From positions 13,515-77,514 of the forward strand of contig BQKZ01000084.1 in NCBI GenBank assembly GCA_036244855.1: a stretch of 64,000 bases of DNA, written 5' to 3'. A model generated the notes under the pieces. That model worked only from the letters and a program-made list of their open reading frames with translations, had not been told where the DNA came from and made no database searches. The position numbers were made by a program, and so were the translations under genes. Below, in pieces: positions 1 through 12,325 of the stretch; the first letter of the stretch is position 1; each line of letters starts with the position of its first letter. The stretch comes from Temnopleurus reevesii (taxonomy: Eukaryota > Echinodermata > Echinoidea > Temnopleuroida > Temnopleuridae).

Positions 1-419
1 ATGATAGAATGCCCGGATACAGAAAGGCAACTAGTTCGCCAGATCAATCCGAAGATTGTGTGAGGCAATGCATTACTTACACATATAACTGTTTTCCATA
101 ATCCAGTTAAGATAATACACCCTTCGAACAATGTTTTGACTTTAAAACACTAACGAGAGAGGATATGGGAGATTTTTCCATTGATTATTAATTCTACCAC
201 TTAACCAATAATTAATTAAACAACAAGAACTGTTCCAATATTCCCATGATCGTAAAAGATGCAAAAATGCTATAATTATTGGCAGATCGCACCCCCAAAT
301 CGAAATCGTAGTGCATATGAAATTACGAGAACTCGCCCATGCGCAGTACACATATATTTGCACACGGCTTCTTTTTGCATTACATACATGTAGCGCCGTA
401 TAAAAAACCTGGCTCGCTA

Positions 420-460
420 CAATATATATATATAAACATATATATATATATATATATATA

Positions 461-494
<34 letters not shown>
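420..494. repeat. (TA)n microsatellite
   Basis: Runs of alternating TA are interrupted by AAACA. Short ORFs over it are low-complexity artefacts. Confidence 0.9.
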
Positions 495-496
<2 letters not shown>

Positions 497-680
497 TTCG
501 AGGTCTCATAATTGAAAACTTACAGAGAAAATGTATAGGCCTATTACCTCAACACACACATTTACATACACATAACACAAAAATATGCATGCAAAAATAC
601 ACACACACATACACATCATGACCTTTACCCCCCACCTTACAGCCATTCCCAGACTCAGACACCTTACCCAATCGATCATG

Positions 681-914
681 TTCACTTTGAGCAGAAGGGA
701 CAAAGTTCTGGAACAAAACAAACAGCCTCCATTCAAGCATTTATACAATGGCTACATAGACACCAACAAATGTCCATCCCTCTTTATTCTATGTGAAAAT
801 GTTGAACAAGTGTTGCCCCTGGGACTTTCATTTGTGATCATGAAGCTATTGTGCATGCTTGAATGAAGTTGTTTTCTTTGTCCCAGTCATTTGTTCCTTA
901 TGCTTACAGTCATT
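681..914. mobile_element. Foldback element, GAGCAGAAGGGACAAAG family, copy 1
   Basis: The left end TTGAGCAGAAGGGACAAAG and the right end with TTTGTCCCAGTCATTTGTTC are inverted relatives. An internal CATTCAAGC / GCTTGAATGAAG pair extends the palindrome. There is no coding capacity. Further copies lie at 2,704, 38,100, 47,751, 50,143 and 62,009. Confidence 0.7.
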
Positions 915-2374
915 GCACAAATAAACTCAGCAGACCAAACAGAAGCTATATATAAGTTCTCAAATGAACAAAATTCAAAGGTCATTTTCTTTCTGACAAG
1001 TTTAATTTGCAATGATAGAGAGATAGGGTTTCGTTCCCAGCGTATTCCAAATTAACCACATAGTCAGAGTCGTAGAGCAAAACAAAATCATAATATATTT
1101 CATTGTTATATTATTTTCATAATCATAATCCACTTTGATCTATCAGTGCACTTATAGAGAAAATTCAATAAATCACCTTTGTTTTTTCATTACTCGTAAG
1201 TAAAATTCAAATTAAAAACATGATTCTTGAATCATTCATATGATTTCTTATCAAATAATTCACATCATAGCCAAGTATAGAAAGGAATATAATTCATTAC
1301 AATAATTTTTGTCATTTCTAAATTCAATGAAAATTATTAACTTATTTTACTGATGTATAATATATTCAATCATTAATTGAGCTAAACAAATGGCAACATT
1401 CCAATTGTTAATTAATTTTAATTGATTGAACATTGAGTTAGAAATTTCATTATCTTTAAAACATTAATATATTACATTAAGAAAGAAAAGTAATTCAAAA
1501 GTGTAATTATCATGGAGTTCTTATCCTCGTCACTTTATGGAAGGTGGTTTCTACGTAAAAACTTATATCAACAATCATAGTATAATTCAAACACAAATGA
1601 AATGAAACTTTAAAAAAGAAAATGCTAAATCTACTGATAAAACTTATTCCACACACCAATTACAATACCAACAAACTAAAAACTAATCAAAATAAAAGAG
1701 GTTTTTTTCACCAAAAATCAGAATTCCCAAAGGAATTAAAATCATACAAAGTTTGCATTCATTTAAATGTCTTTCCATCAAATTGATACATTAAACAAAC
1801 AGGTGGGTCACTTGCAGTATATATTATCAAACATTTACAAACCAAATCACTTTGAAATTGTGTGACAGTATACTCAATTGGAGTATGTGATGGAAACAAA
1901 TAATTTCTTCTATTTTGGAAATAGCATTCAAGGTTCCGAATATTTGGGAACAAAATTTCGCTAATTTTTCTTTGATGAAGTTTCAAAATTCTAAGATTAC
2001 TTTGTCAAAAAAGTTGACCAATTTCAACATGATTTACTGCATTCTTAATCATTAAATTAATATTGTGACAAAGTCCCTGATTTGGGGGATTTTCTATGAA
2101 ATTCCCAGACTTTTCCTGGACTAGAAAAGTGAAATTAATTTTCCAGGTTTTCCAGGTAGAGTGGGAATGCTGGCATTCATAATACATCACATTATTGTTT
2201 CAATAATACAAAGAAAAATTTCACCAAATCATATAAATAAATATACATCTATTGACACTGTGAAAAAGAAAAAAACTAAGAAATTTGACAATATAAACGA
2301 CTTCCCATTACTAGGCAAACAGTGGCTCGAGCATACAAAAGAGAATTAATTCCAAGTCATTCTGCAACGACAGT
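915..2374. other. AT-rich intergenic DNA
   Basis: No coding region was recognised. A stretch at 2,080-2,165 (TCCCTGATTTGGGGGATTTT..., CTTTTCC...GGAAAA) resembles 21,440-21,535 and looks like a dispersed repeat. Short ORFs here have no family resemblance. Confidence 0.6.
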
Positions 2375-2700
2375 GGCCCGTATTCCGACAGCGAGGTTTA
2401 ACTTAACCGTGGACTAAGTAATTGTTACTTAGACCCGGGCTATTCAAAAGTTAAACCAAGAGTCTAAATAACAATGACTTAGGGGGTGTTGCTCAAAGGT
2501 TGCAATCGATCGTAAGTTGCAGTTGATCGGTAGGCGCCAATCAAAATCATTGTTTCATGCGCGTCTTGTTAAATGCGCACACCATGCGCGAATGAAAATG
2601 CGCGTTACAATTTGCAAAGTTGCACTTGATTTGCAGTTGATTTTGAGCAACACCCCCTTAGACCTGGGTTAAGTAAAACCTCGCCATCGGAATACGGGCC
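2375..2700. mobile_element. Foldback element with TIR GGCCCGTATTCCGACAGCGA, interrupted by a MITE
   Basis: The left end GGCCCGTATTCCGACAGCGA and the right end CTCGCCATCGGAATACGGGCC are inverted repeats, continued inside by AGGTTTAACTTAA and its complement. A complete second element (2,482-2,657) sits inside with a TTA target duplication. A related, uninterrupted copy lies at 47,341-47,476. Confidence 0.8.
2482..2657. mobile_element. PIF/Harbinger-like MITE, copy 1 (nested)
   Basis: The terminal inverted repeat begins GGGGGTGTTGCTCAAA and the element is flanked by TTA on both sides. It contains CGCGCATTT- and GCGCGAATGAAAATGCGCG-type palindromic cores. A 3-base TTA/TWA duplication is typical of PIF/Harbinger elements. 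It is 176 bases and non-coding. Confidence 0.8.
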
Positions 2701-2703
2701 TGT

Positions 2704-2958
2704 AACTGTAAGCAGAAGGGGCAGAAGGAACAAAGTAAGCAAACTACCATTAAAGCATTCTTATTGACTACAATAGATGCACTTGAAATATGTGTAAATG
2801 TCCTTCCCTGTTATTTTACTGAGAAATGTTGAATGAACATGTTTTACACCTGTTCAGCAAATACACAGGAAAGATACTTTACCATCCATACAGCTACTGT
2901 GAAGGATTTAATGCAGTTGTTTACCTTGTCTCATACCTTTGCCCATTCTGGTCACAGT
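2704..2958. mobile_element. Foldback element, GAGCAGAAGGGACAAAG family, copy 2
   Basis: It begins AACTGTAAGCAGAAGGGGCA and ends TTTGCCCATTCTGGTCACAGT. The interior matches copy 1 and the copy at 38.1 kb (TGTCC.TCCCT..TATT.T.CTG..AAATGTTGAA). It directly adjoins the element ending at 2,700. Confidence 0.7.
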
Positions 2959-2988
2959 GGGTAAGACAAGAATTGTTCCCATTTACTT

Positions 2989-3563
2989 AAAGGGGAACTT
3001 CACCTAGACATTGATGTGCGCTCAGTGGATGAAGAAAAATACATGTACGATGGTCAATCTGTGAAAATGTCAGCAAAATCCGACAATCCATTCAAAAGTT
3101 ATGAATTTTCAAAGTTTTTATTTACATCCATCATGTGCTCCTCAAATTTATTTATTTATTCTATTTATTTATTTATTGGCTATGTACAGGCACAAAATGG
3201 CTGCCAACATGGCGAACTTTCCATTCACTTTGCACACAGAATTTCATATTTTCTTCTTTCCCTAGAAAAGTAGACGAAATTGTACTTTTCTCTGTTAGAA
3301 TGATATGGACAATTTGATTCTGCATGCATTACGGAATTAATTTTGTTGATTTACTGTCTACTTTTCTAGAAAAAGAAGAAAAGGTGAAATTTTGTGCCTG
3401 TACGTTGCCAATTTAAGGAGCCCATGAAGGGTTTAAATCAAAACTTTGAAAATTCATAACTTTTGAATGGATTGTTGGATTTTGCTCAAATTTTCACAGT
3501 TTGATCATTGTATTTTTCTTCATCCACTAAGAGTCCATCAACGTCTGGGTGAAGTTCCCCTTT
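2989..3563. mobile_element. Foldback element, AAGGGGAACTTCACC family
   Basis: Arms of about 150 bases are inverted: AAGGGGAACTTCACCTAGAC at the left and GTCTGGGTGAAGTTCCCC at the right, with TCCATTCAAAAGTTATGAAT and its complement further in. The left end follows TTAA-like sequence. It is related in plan to the element at 60,200-60,807. Small ORFs inside are not genes. Confidence 0.75.
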
Positions 3564-4171
3564 TATAACAGGAAAATAACTTTCCCTTCTTTGTGATACC
3601 AACTGTGAAGGCTTGAATAAGGATTCGTGTCCTTTGTCTAATTTCTTTGTCCCTCTATTTCATAGTGAAATATGTTTGTGTATTTTCACTTTCAAAATGC
3701 ACAATCACAATAAAAACTAATCTCAACAATAAATAAGAAGGAAGTTGTCATAACCCAATAACCCATTTCAATAAAATCACAAAGGTCCAGATATATACAT
3801 ATAATTCACAATTCAATCTATTTCACTTGATCATGAGTCTATAGAACGCTATACATACATGTAGATAAAACTCAAATTTGAAAACACATAATCTCTCTCC
3901 GAGATGACAACTTTCTAGAAAATGCATCACGATAAACATCAGAATGTGAATCACCCAACAGATAAAACATATAGTTTCTTATGAAAGAAAGCATGATAAT
4001 AATACCAATATACTTTATCTGGTAAAATCAAGATTTTTATCCTTGTGCAAAATCTGGAACTTCAAAGGTTGGCTACTCTGCTAAAAAAATGGTACAAACA
4101 AATCTACACTCACTAATTAGTTGTTTCAATAAAATTGATTTGATCGAATAATCAACAAACAGGAACACTTA

Positions 4172-4347
4172 GGGGGTGTTGCTCAAAAGTTGCAATTGAT
4201 TGCAAGTTGCAGTTGATCGAAACGCGCCAATCAAAATCATTGTTTCACGCGCGTCTTGTTAAATGTGCATACTATGCCCGAATGAAAATACGCGTTACAA
4301 TTTGCAAAGTTGCAGTTGATTTGCAGTTGATTTTGAACAACACCCCC
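4172..4347. mobile_element. PIF/Harbinger-like MITE, copy 2
   Basis: The GGGGGTGTTGCTCAAAAGTT end and the inverted right end GAACAACACCCCC are flanked by TTA on both sides. Length and interior match copy 1, including the GCGCGTCTTGTTAAATG core. Confidence 0.85.
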
Positions 4348-5537
4348 TTAGTGTAAAGTAACATATCATTTACAATTATGTTAGATATTCTAGTACATTT
4401 ACATGTATATTCCACATGATGATCAAATCAAAGCTTTTGTGTTTTTCTCATTCTAATTTTGACATCATGCATATTCCGGAACGGTTGGCATCTCTGTATC
4501 ATATTGGCACCTAGTAATATAATAAAGGTTCACACAAATATGAAAAAATATGCTGGTTCAGTTCGAACCATTTGAAACCCAATCAAATGTCACCAATATA
4601 ATCACACATAAACAATAAATTCTAAACCAATTCTGCCATTGAATACAATCAATCCTAACAATTTGTTTGAAAGAAAGAAACAAATACATTAATATCACTA
4701 CATAGTCCAAGAAATCCTCACATTAATTCTTATCAAATCAACATTATATGAATAATGCATTGTCTACCGTGCACTATACTGGATTATGTGGATGTACACC
4801 TACATGAACATGTACACAAGGGATGATTTGGTTATAATGCACGGCTGTGTACTATAATATGTATGCCCACGCCACAACAGAAACGTACACGCATATGCAG
4901 GCTTATTTTCATTGTGACATATAAAATTCATACTTGTAATATACACACCGGATAATTTATTAATTTGTCATGCACATAGCCCAGTATAGTGCATGGTACT
5001 CCGTGCATTATTTATATAATTACATAATAATGATACAATTAGCCCAAATGTAAATGTACATCATGGAAGCCTACATATAGGTTCATATGTATATTGACTA
5101 TTCACATGTTGTACTAACTAAATATAAGATACATATACATGGAATGACAAAAGTAAAAACATATCGGTGAGGCAAATTAATTTGGATAACAATAAATTAT
5201 GTCAAGCATTCATGGATAAAATACATGTACTGAATCAAATAGCTGGATTTTAAAACAAAATTGCAATGAAAAATCAATGTCTGATACAAGTATACTGAAG
5301 TCAGGAGCGCAATAAGAGAGATAGTTGGTTTTGAACACAATATTTATGCAAATAAAATGGTACATGTACCATACATGTACTCATCAAAAGAATGAGAAAA
5401 AAAAAATGTTAACAAATATGTGGTACATGTAGCTGTTAATTCAAGTCAAAGTAACCTGAAAATAAATTGCTCAATGACTTGCAATCCACATTCCTTCCGG
5501 TGAAATACGATTCATATATTTTGTTGTTATGCAATGC

Positions 5538-5760
5538 AATAGGCGGGTTTATTAATAGATGCAAATTTTATGCATACCTTTAACACAAAGGTTGTTCTTG
5601 ACAACCCTAAAGCTTGGCCGAGGCTTGCCCGACATAGCAACAAGTAGTGTATGCAAACTGGATTACAATTATTGTAGTCTTATTGTTATCCAACGGCCTA
5701 TGGAATACAGCATAACTACGTTAAACGCACATAAATTTGAATATATAAGTAAACCTGCTT
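5538..5760. repeat. Dispersed repeat (AAAGGTTGTTCTTGACAACC family), copy 1
   Basis: It shares GGTTGTTCTTGACA...AAAGCTTG.CCGAGGCTTGCC and AACAAGTA.TGTATGCAAA...GTGGTCTTATTGTTA with 10,068-10,275 and 14,425-14,600. There is no coding capacity. The class is unclear, possibly a MITE or SINE fragment. Confidence 0.65.
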
Positions 5761-7925
5761 AGTGACAAAGAAGCATTTAAGGTTTTTGTATTGCATGTTA
5801 ACAAACACACTGCAATCATTTTTGCATGTGAGTGATTCTGGTTATCAAAGGCCAATTATCTTTGTTGAAAAAATATATTTTCAAGTGGAAATCGCTGAGC
5901 AAATTGAAGTTTCACAGATAATTTTACAGTAAATTACAGGAACAAAAAATGGCCTAACATTTCTTGGGCATAACTAGTACAAACGCAGAATTTTGCATGA
6001 TAAATTTCTCAGAAACAAGGATTCATACCATTTGAAGAGAACAAGGTAAAGATCAGTTTGGGACTGGAAGTTTCTACTTATTTAGTAATGATTCTGCTGG
6101 TATTTTTGTTTTTCAAAGGAAGCTCAAAAGGATATCATATTTACAAATTGTAATAATGTCACGAGAAGTTAAGAATGTAAATCAGCCCCTTTCACTTTCT
6201 GTATCTATCCATTTCCTTCATCCGCTATGAATGATAAAAATGTTCACAAACTGTAGGTAGGTCGAGGGGTAGATTGTTTTTAAATATGTAGAAGAGTACC
6301 AGATGACTATTTTCTGAGATTTAACATAGCCAATGAACAATGGTAATTTAGTTTACATACATGTCTGACCACCCAAAAGTTGGCTTTCCAACATGAAATC
6401 CTATTCTGAGAAGAAGGAAACATGATCTCCTACTAATTTCTTTCTCAATATTCATTAATTTCTAATTTCTTTTAAGTTTTGAGCTGATGATTACTTTGTG
6501 TTTGACATCGACAATTTGTTAACTCATTTTTATCTATATTGAAAATGTGTATTTATGAAAAACAAGAAAGAAAACAATTGAATCTTGGGTCTTGAGATTA
6601 TTAAATATGATTAAAGATGACTAAAAATGATTGAAGACTGTCAATCATACACAGATTCATAATGAGCTACCTAATGAACATCAAAGTCATATACAAATGC
6701 AAATCTCATCCATTTCGTTAAAAAAAACCCTTATAAGTAAATTTCCTGTTTAATGATCAATTTTAACATGCAAAAAAAAACAAACTATCATGATACATTA
6801 TCTATAGAAACTAAAACTGCAGAAATCTAAAGAATACTGGTAGGCATAAATCATGAAACAATACAGCTGGTTGCCACTCCTAAACGCCCATATGAGCTAC
6901 TCTAAACGCAATATCAAGAATTCATAATATCTGGAAATTGGGTCTTCACAGAATCACATCAAAAACTAATAAAAAACGTCAAAATCCAAGAATGAATAAT
7001 ACCAACTTGGATTTTGTCCTGTGCAATGATTATAGTGAAGTAATTGCACAAATTAACACAAAATTCAAGATTTTATTTCAAATTAACAGTTAAATGCTGG
7101 CAGTTTCTATGTACACACATATATTGTATGTGTACATGTACCTATATGACTGCAAGATTACAAAAATATGTGTAAGTCATAATATAATATACTTTTAAAT
7201 TTGTGTCAGTAATTTGAAACTGAGACACACAAGACAATCAACGTACAATATTTGGTAATTAATCAATAATTGTAAAGATGAAATGCTGAAAATTCTTTGT
7301 CTAAATACAATGCTGTAACAGTGAAAAAATGTTCAGTCCAACTTATATGAAAATATACCTGTGTATTTCTAACTTCTTCCATGATGATTTAAAAATAATC
7401 CACCAACAAATGAAGGGAAGCATTCCACATGCCCAGCTCTCGTTAATTACATAATTACCCAAACCTGAAGCCATAAAAATGCATGAGCGAAAACTATTAA
7501 GATAAGGGAGATAAGATAAAATTGCCCTTGCATAATTGTGTGTACACAGTGACCATTGCTTGTTGACACGAAAATGCATTGTGTTGGCCCTAGCGCAGTA
7601 TACATGCAAATGTACAATAGGCCATCACATCAACACCGAAACTCTACAAAAACCATCTTACCATATTGTCATGGTATTGCCTATTGTGTAATCATGGATT
7701 TATGAGCTTATATACCCATGGAGTGATCCATCACTGATTTTATTTTGCCCCATTCACTCAAAATCTAACAATAAATTCTAAAGCCATCAGATGATGGGGA
7801 GTGCAATAGATTATGGAGATATTAAATTATACACATTTGTTGGACAAGTACCTTGAAATGAAATACTGCAATGATTTTAGAGCACATGGAGAGTTCTGTC
7901 AGAGGTACATTGTATTTAGCACTAG

Positions 7926-8088
7926 AGTCAAACCTGTCTATAGTGGCCATCAAAGGGAACTTACAGAAAAATGGCAACTGTTGACAGGTGACCACTGTAG
8001 ACAGGTTCTAGAACACACATTTCATCTTGAGGGAACCCATTAAGGTGGCCGCTATAGACAGGCGGTCGTGAATACACGTTTGACTGTA
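7926..8088. mobile_element. Palindromic MITE with CAGTCAAACCTGTCTATA ends, copy 1
   Basis: The left AGTCAAACCTGTCTATAGTG and the right CACGTTTGACTGTA are inverted repeats. CAGGTGACCACTGTAGACAG and similar internal pairs add to the foldback. The TA-flanked CAGT...ACTG ends are typical of pogo/Tc1-mariner non-autonomous elements. Confidence 0.6.
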
Positions 8089-8099
8089 ATTCAAGTAAA

Positions 8100-8532
8100 G
8101 AACTGAAGGAAGAATTGCACACAATATTGCCCCTAGCGCTCTACAACATTATTCCTATCGTCATGTATACTATACGAGTCTAGGCCGAAATAAAATTCCT
8201 TTTGAACAATTTCTCCAATGGTTGAAAAACTATTAATTGTTCTAAAGTCTGAAGATACTATCTTATTTTCGGTAGGAATTCAGTATAAGATGCTGTGGAT
8301 ATCTCGTAAACTTTATTTCATTTTGGTGGCAGCAGTGGGATATATGTTTGAATGTATAAACAAATGTAAAGAACTGAAGAAAGAATCAAACACAATATTG
8401 GCCTTCTAGCATTCTACAACATTATTCCTGTCGTCATATACATATATTCTTGGCCTGAATAAAATTCCTAATTTGAACAATTTCTCCTACAACGGTTGGA
8501 ATACCAATAAATGTTCTCGAGTCTGAAGATAC
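8100..8532. repeat. Two-unit repeat flanking a GGTGGCAGCAGTGGGATA sequence
   Basis: Units at 8,100-8,262 and 8,370-8,532 share GAACTGAAG.AAGAAT, ACAATATTG.CC, CATTATTCCT.TCGTCAT, AATAAAATTCCT and GTCTGAAGATACT. Between them, at 8,305-8,345, is the TTTTGGTGGCAGCAGTGGGA motif that forms a minisatellite in the rhotekin intron at 23.1-24.2 kb. Confidence 0.7.
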
Positions 8533-10747
8533 TCAATACCTTTATTTGACTCAGTTTACTTATCAATATCCATATGAAACTTTATTTCTTAATTCATGAT
8601 AAATTGAGTTGTTCATGATTAGGTGGAAATTAATGCAAGTGTTAGCACATGATTGTGAAATTGCTACAGGAACTCAACTTCAGAAAATATGTACATGATT
8701 GCATACATAATTACATACACATACATGTATATTCTATCATATATTAAACTTAGAGTGCATCTGAGGCCCAAAATAATAATTTGCTCGTCAGTAATATACA
8801 CAAGACCAACTCCCCTAAACATGCTATGGCATTAAGAGCATGTTTAGTTTTTTTAATGTACCTAAGTGATACACAAATTACATATTTTTTTAAATCTCAG
8901 ATACTGTTTAAGCCTATAATGTATATATAGTACTGATCAAAAAGCACAATACTCCAGGCATGACAAAAATGTCCATGATTGCAGTGTTCATTGTACTTTG
9001 TACCAACAAATATTAGGGTCTCCGGCAAAATTCCATATTTTATACATTTGAAGATTGACCCACGCTGTACAAAATGTATGTCCACTCTGCAATGAGTACG
9101 AGATTCTCAACTAAACCAAAAACCCAAGTTTAGAAGCCGCGATTCAACAGATTCTCAGTTACATGTACGATTCAATTACTGCACATTCAGAGGTGTAAAC
9201 AAGTACATGCGCAATAAAGCTTAGAAGCAGATTCAACAGATTCTCCGTACAATTGAGGTCTCTGTGATGTCCGCTTCGTTTAGGGACAGTTAATCAGGCT
9301 TAACAGGCCCCAACTGAATAAGTCCGTGTTGAGCCGTTTTGAATTGGTGCTGCCATGCGACTGGGGCTTAAAGAAATGACCGCAACAATATAATCGCATA
9401 AAGGGCCATACATGTAAATGTACATTAGAAATCTGCCCTAAATTTAGAACATCATTGATAACGATAGTTGAAGCGCTCAGTTTGTAATCTGCGGATTACA
9501 CAAACCAAATCTACTTGAAGCAAAGGTACAGTGTATTTCAATTGTACGCCCAGTAGCCAACTTCGTAATGTACCATTATTACAAGTTTCTAATTGAGCGG
9601 TTGAATGATGTAACTGATATTACTCAAGTGGAAAAATCAAGATATATGAGACCGTTTATCTTGTAACATTAGGCATCTTTAACATATGCTGGTAGACAAT
9701 TCATAAAAGTATAGGGAAAATTAAATGGTACAATAAAGGTAAAATTAATTAGATGTTATTAATCTTGAGTACAAGGGTATTAAAATGTTATGTATTACAA
9801 CACGTTTTCTACAGCGAGGCAAATCTTTCTAGTGGGCACATTTTACATGTACAGCAGAAATGGAAAACTAAAAGACATCACCAAAAATTTCAATGGCCAG
9901 AGAAAAGCATGCTTTCGATTTTGAGGGATGGAGGCTTGCGAATGGTAGAAAACGAGTGCACTACTAATGTGCGCAGTTCATCAGTTGAATGCGTGGACAC
10001 ATTGTTACTGTTAGTGTTACAATGTCTTCTCTCATTGGGCAATATGAAGATTTACTATTAGATCTATGCAAATTCTACACGTCTTCTGTTAAAAAAGGTT
10101 GTTCTTGACATCTCGAAAGCTTGTCCGAGGCTTGCCTGACTTAGTAACAAGTAATGTATGCAAAGTGGATTCCAAGTATTGTGGTCTTATTGTTACTAAC
10201 AAATTGAAGAAATACCACATACATGTAGAGCTCTACATTCGTAAGAAATGTGCATACATGTAAATATGAATGTATCAGTAAACTGTTCAATAGGGTTCAT
10301 CTGTTTGGTCATACCAAAATGTAATAATTATGCTTATAGAAAATTAAGAAAACACATTAGATCCACAGTTGGTGCATTTAGAAAGAATTAATCTTACACA
10401 CCCCAATAAATAATTCTGCTTAATTCTTTAAGCTGTATGATATTCACCTTTCAGTCTAAAAAGCCATTAATTAATCAAATTGTCAGTGACTGATCATTGA
10501 GGTGTCGTTTGTTCTTCCAAATGTGGTATGGCACTCGACTCCGACAAAATTGTACAAATTAACCTTTGGACATGTACGTAAATGTATGATCCATTAGAGG
10601 TGCATACGTGTGCAATAACACATCAACACATTTTCCTTTGCACATATACTAGCGTACCTATATTCTCAATGTATTTCATATCACATGATTACATATGTAC
10701 ATGCTTTTAATGATCTGCGATACAAAGTCATACACCACTATTTAGGT
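8533..10747. other. Intergenic DNA
   Basis: No gene was recognised. A copy of the AAAGGTTGTTCTTGACA repeat lies at 10,068-10,275. A 102-residue ORF at 9,753-10,061 has no recognisable similarity and ordinary intergenic composition. Confidence 0.55.
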
Positions 10748-10912
10748 ACAGTTAAACCTGTCTATAAAGACCACCTAAGGGAGACTGAAAAGGCAGTCTT
10801 TATCAGCAGGTGGTCTCTACAAACAGGTTCGTTTACATGTCATTTGCTTTCTATGAAGTCAAGAAAGATGGTCTTTATATATGCAGGTGGTCGGTAGAGC
10901 AGGTTTGACTGT
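10748..10912. mobile_element. Palindromic MITE with CAGTTAAACCTGTCTATA ends, copy 2
   Basis: The left ACAGTTAAACCTGTCTATAA and the right GCAGGTTTGACTGTA are inverted, with two AGGTGGTC segments inside. It is related to 7,926-8,088. Confidence 0.65.
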
Positions 10913-12325
10913 ACGAATATAATTCTTACGCTTGAGAAATGATCATCCTGCTTGATCAATCGGTTTGAAATAGAAAATACGCTGAAATTTTCACTAATTT
11001 CATGACCATGAGTTAGCTAAAATTTTCACTTAGCATATATTGCCCATTGCCTTGTGTACAATAATCTTTCAAACACAAGATAACCCTGCTAATATGTAAA
11101 CATATCTACATTTGTGAATTTGCTAAATTTTTTGTACGCTAAAATATTGACTTTTACAGTACACCTTGGATGTAAAAAATGGGAGTTATGAGTTTTTTTT
11201 ATAAGTCTCTACTCCATGTTCATGCAGATGAGTAAAATGAGATGATTTCTTTTTTCTTTTTAGTTCCTTTTTTTACAGACTGCACGGCAGTAAGTATGAG
11301 GAAATCTACATTATCAGTCCAATATGGTTATGTGTTTTTTAATAAGACGTTCCTTTTGTTCATCCTGCCCATAAGATAACATGACAATGTTTAATGTAAT
11401 ACACCAATAAAGACTTGTCATGCATACAAAGAATTCAATTTCACGCCCTGTGCCAAAATATGGTTTTAACTACTGAATCAGTTACATGTACACAATTCAG
11501 CAATGGAAATGAATGTCGATGGCACTAATAAGCAATGGAAGTTATGAAATAAAAATGGACTCTTTATAATCTATAGGGCAATTCCACATAAGAATCAACA
11601 AATACTTTCATAAACTCCCTCTAATTTTCCTCTGAGGCAGTATGTTGTGGATAATTTGCTTGGAATCTATTAAGTATATAGATTGAAAATCTCACTTCAG
11701 AGATATACTAGATATAATTTTTCAAATTCTATGGATTGTCTAATGACCAAAACTGGTAATGCGCTATAAAAGAACTGAATATTATTATTATTATTATTAT
11801 TATTCTCTGATGTAATTCTGTTACCAAAATTCTTCATACCTTCTTAATGACATGTTTCTAAGTTCCAAAGGTTTAAACATCTTCATAAACATGTATAAAT
11901 ACATGGAAACATTTCAAGAATGATAGTTTTTCTTCCAGAGTGAAACTGCAGCCCTTGCTTTTATATGCACCTCATGTGGAACAAATAAAACAAAATGGAT
12001 TATAATTAATATAACTTCTCTCCTTTCAATTTACAATAATATTGCAAGAGCCTCTCAACAGAAATCATTTGCACAAGACGATTGAAATTCATAAAAACTG
12101 CAAAACAACCAAATGAGCAACCATACACAAGTACTATTAGTGTTATACAATATTTTTCTTGAAGCATATAATTTAAGTTGAAAGTACTGAGCACAATAAT
12201 TAACTCCATATATCTGCGAATACACATGTACATGTTCGGCCTGCCAACACAAGATGAACGTAAAAATGCTGTTGCTTTTGACGATGTTTCCAGCTTTGAA
12301 ACGTGGTATATTTCGGAGAATACAT
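10913..12325. other. Intergenic DNA downstream of TMEM45
   Basis: This should contain the TMEM45 3' UTR at its right end. A SINE-like tail (GCGCTATAAAAGAACTGAAT then ATTATT repeats) lies near 11,760-11,805. Nothing else was recognised. Confidence 0.5.

Larger units (their letters stand above)
3564..7925. other. Intergenic DNA with scattered repeats
   Basis: No gene was recognised. Contents include a partial foldback fragment near 3,590-3,670, a MITE at 4,172-4,347, a dispersed repeat at 5,538-5,760 and many ACATGTA motifs. The rest is AT-rich and unremarkable. Confidence 0.6.

Noticed and set aside
9753..10061. 102-residue plus-strand ORF
   Set aside because: No similarity, no promoter or splice context, and composition like the surrounding intergenic DNA.
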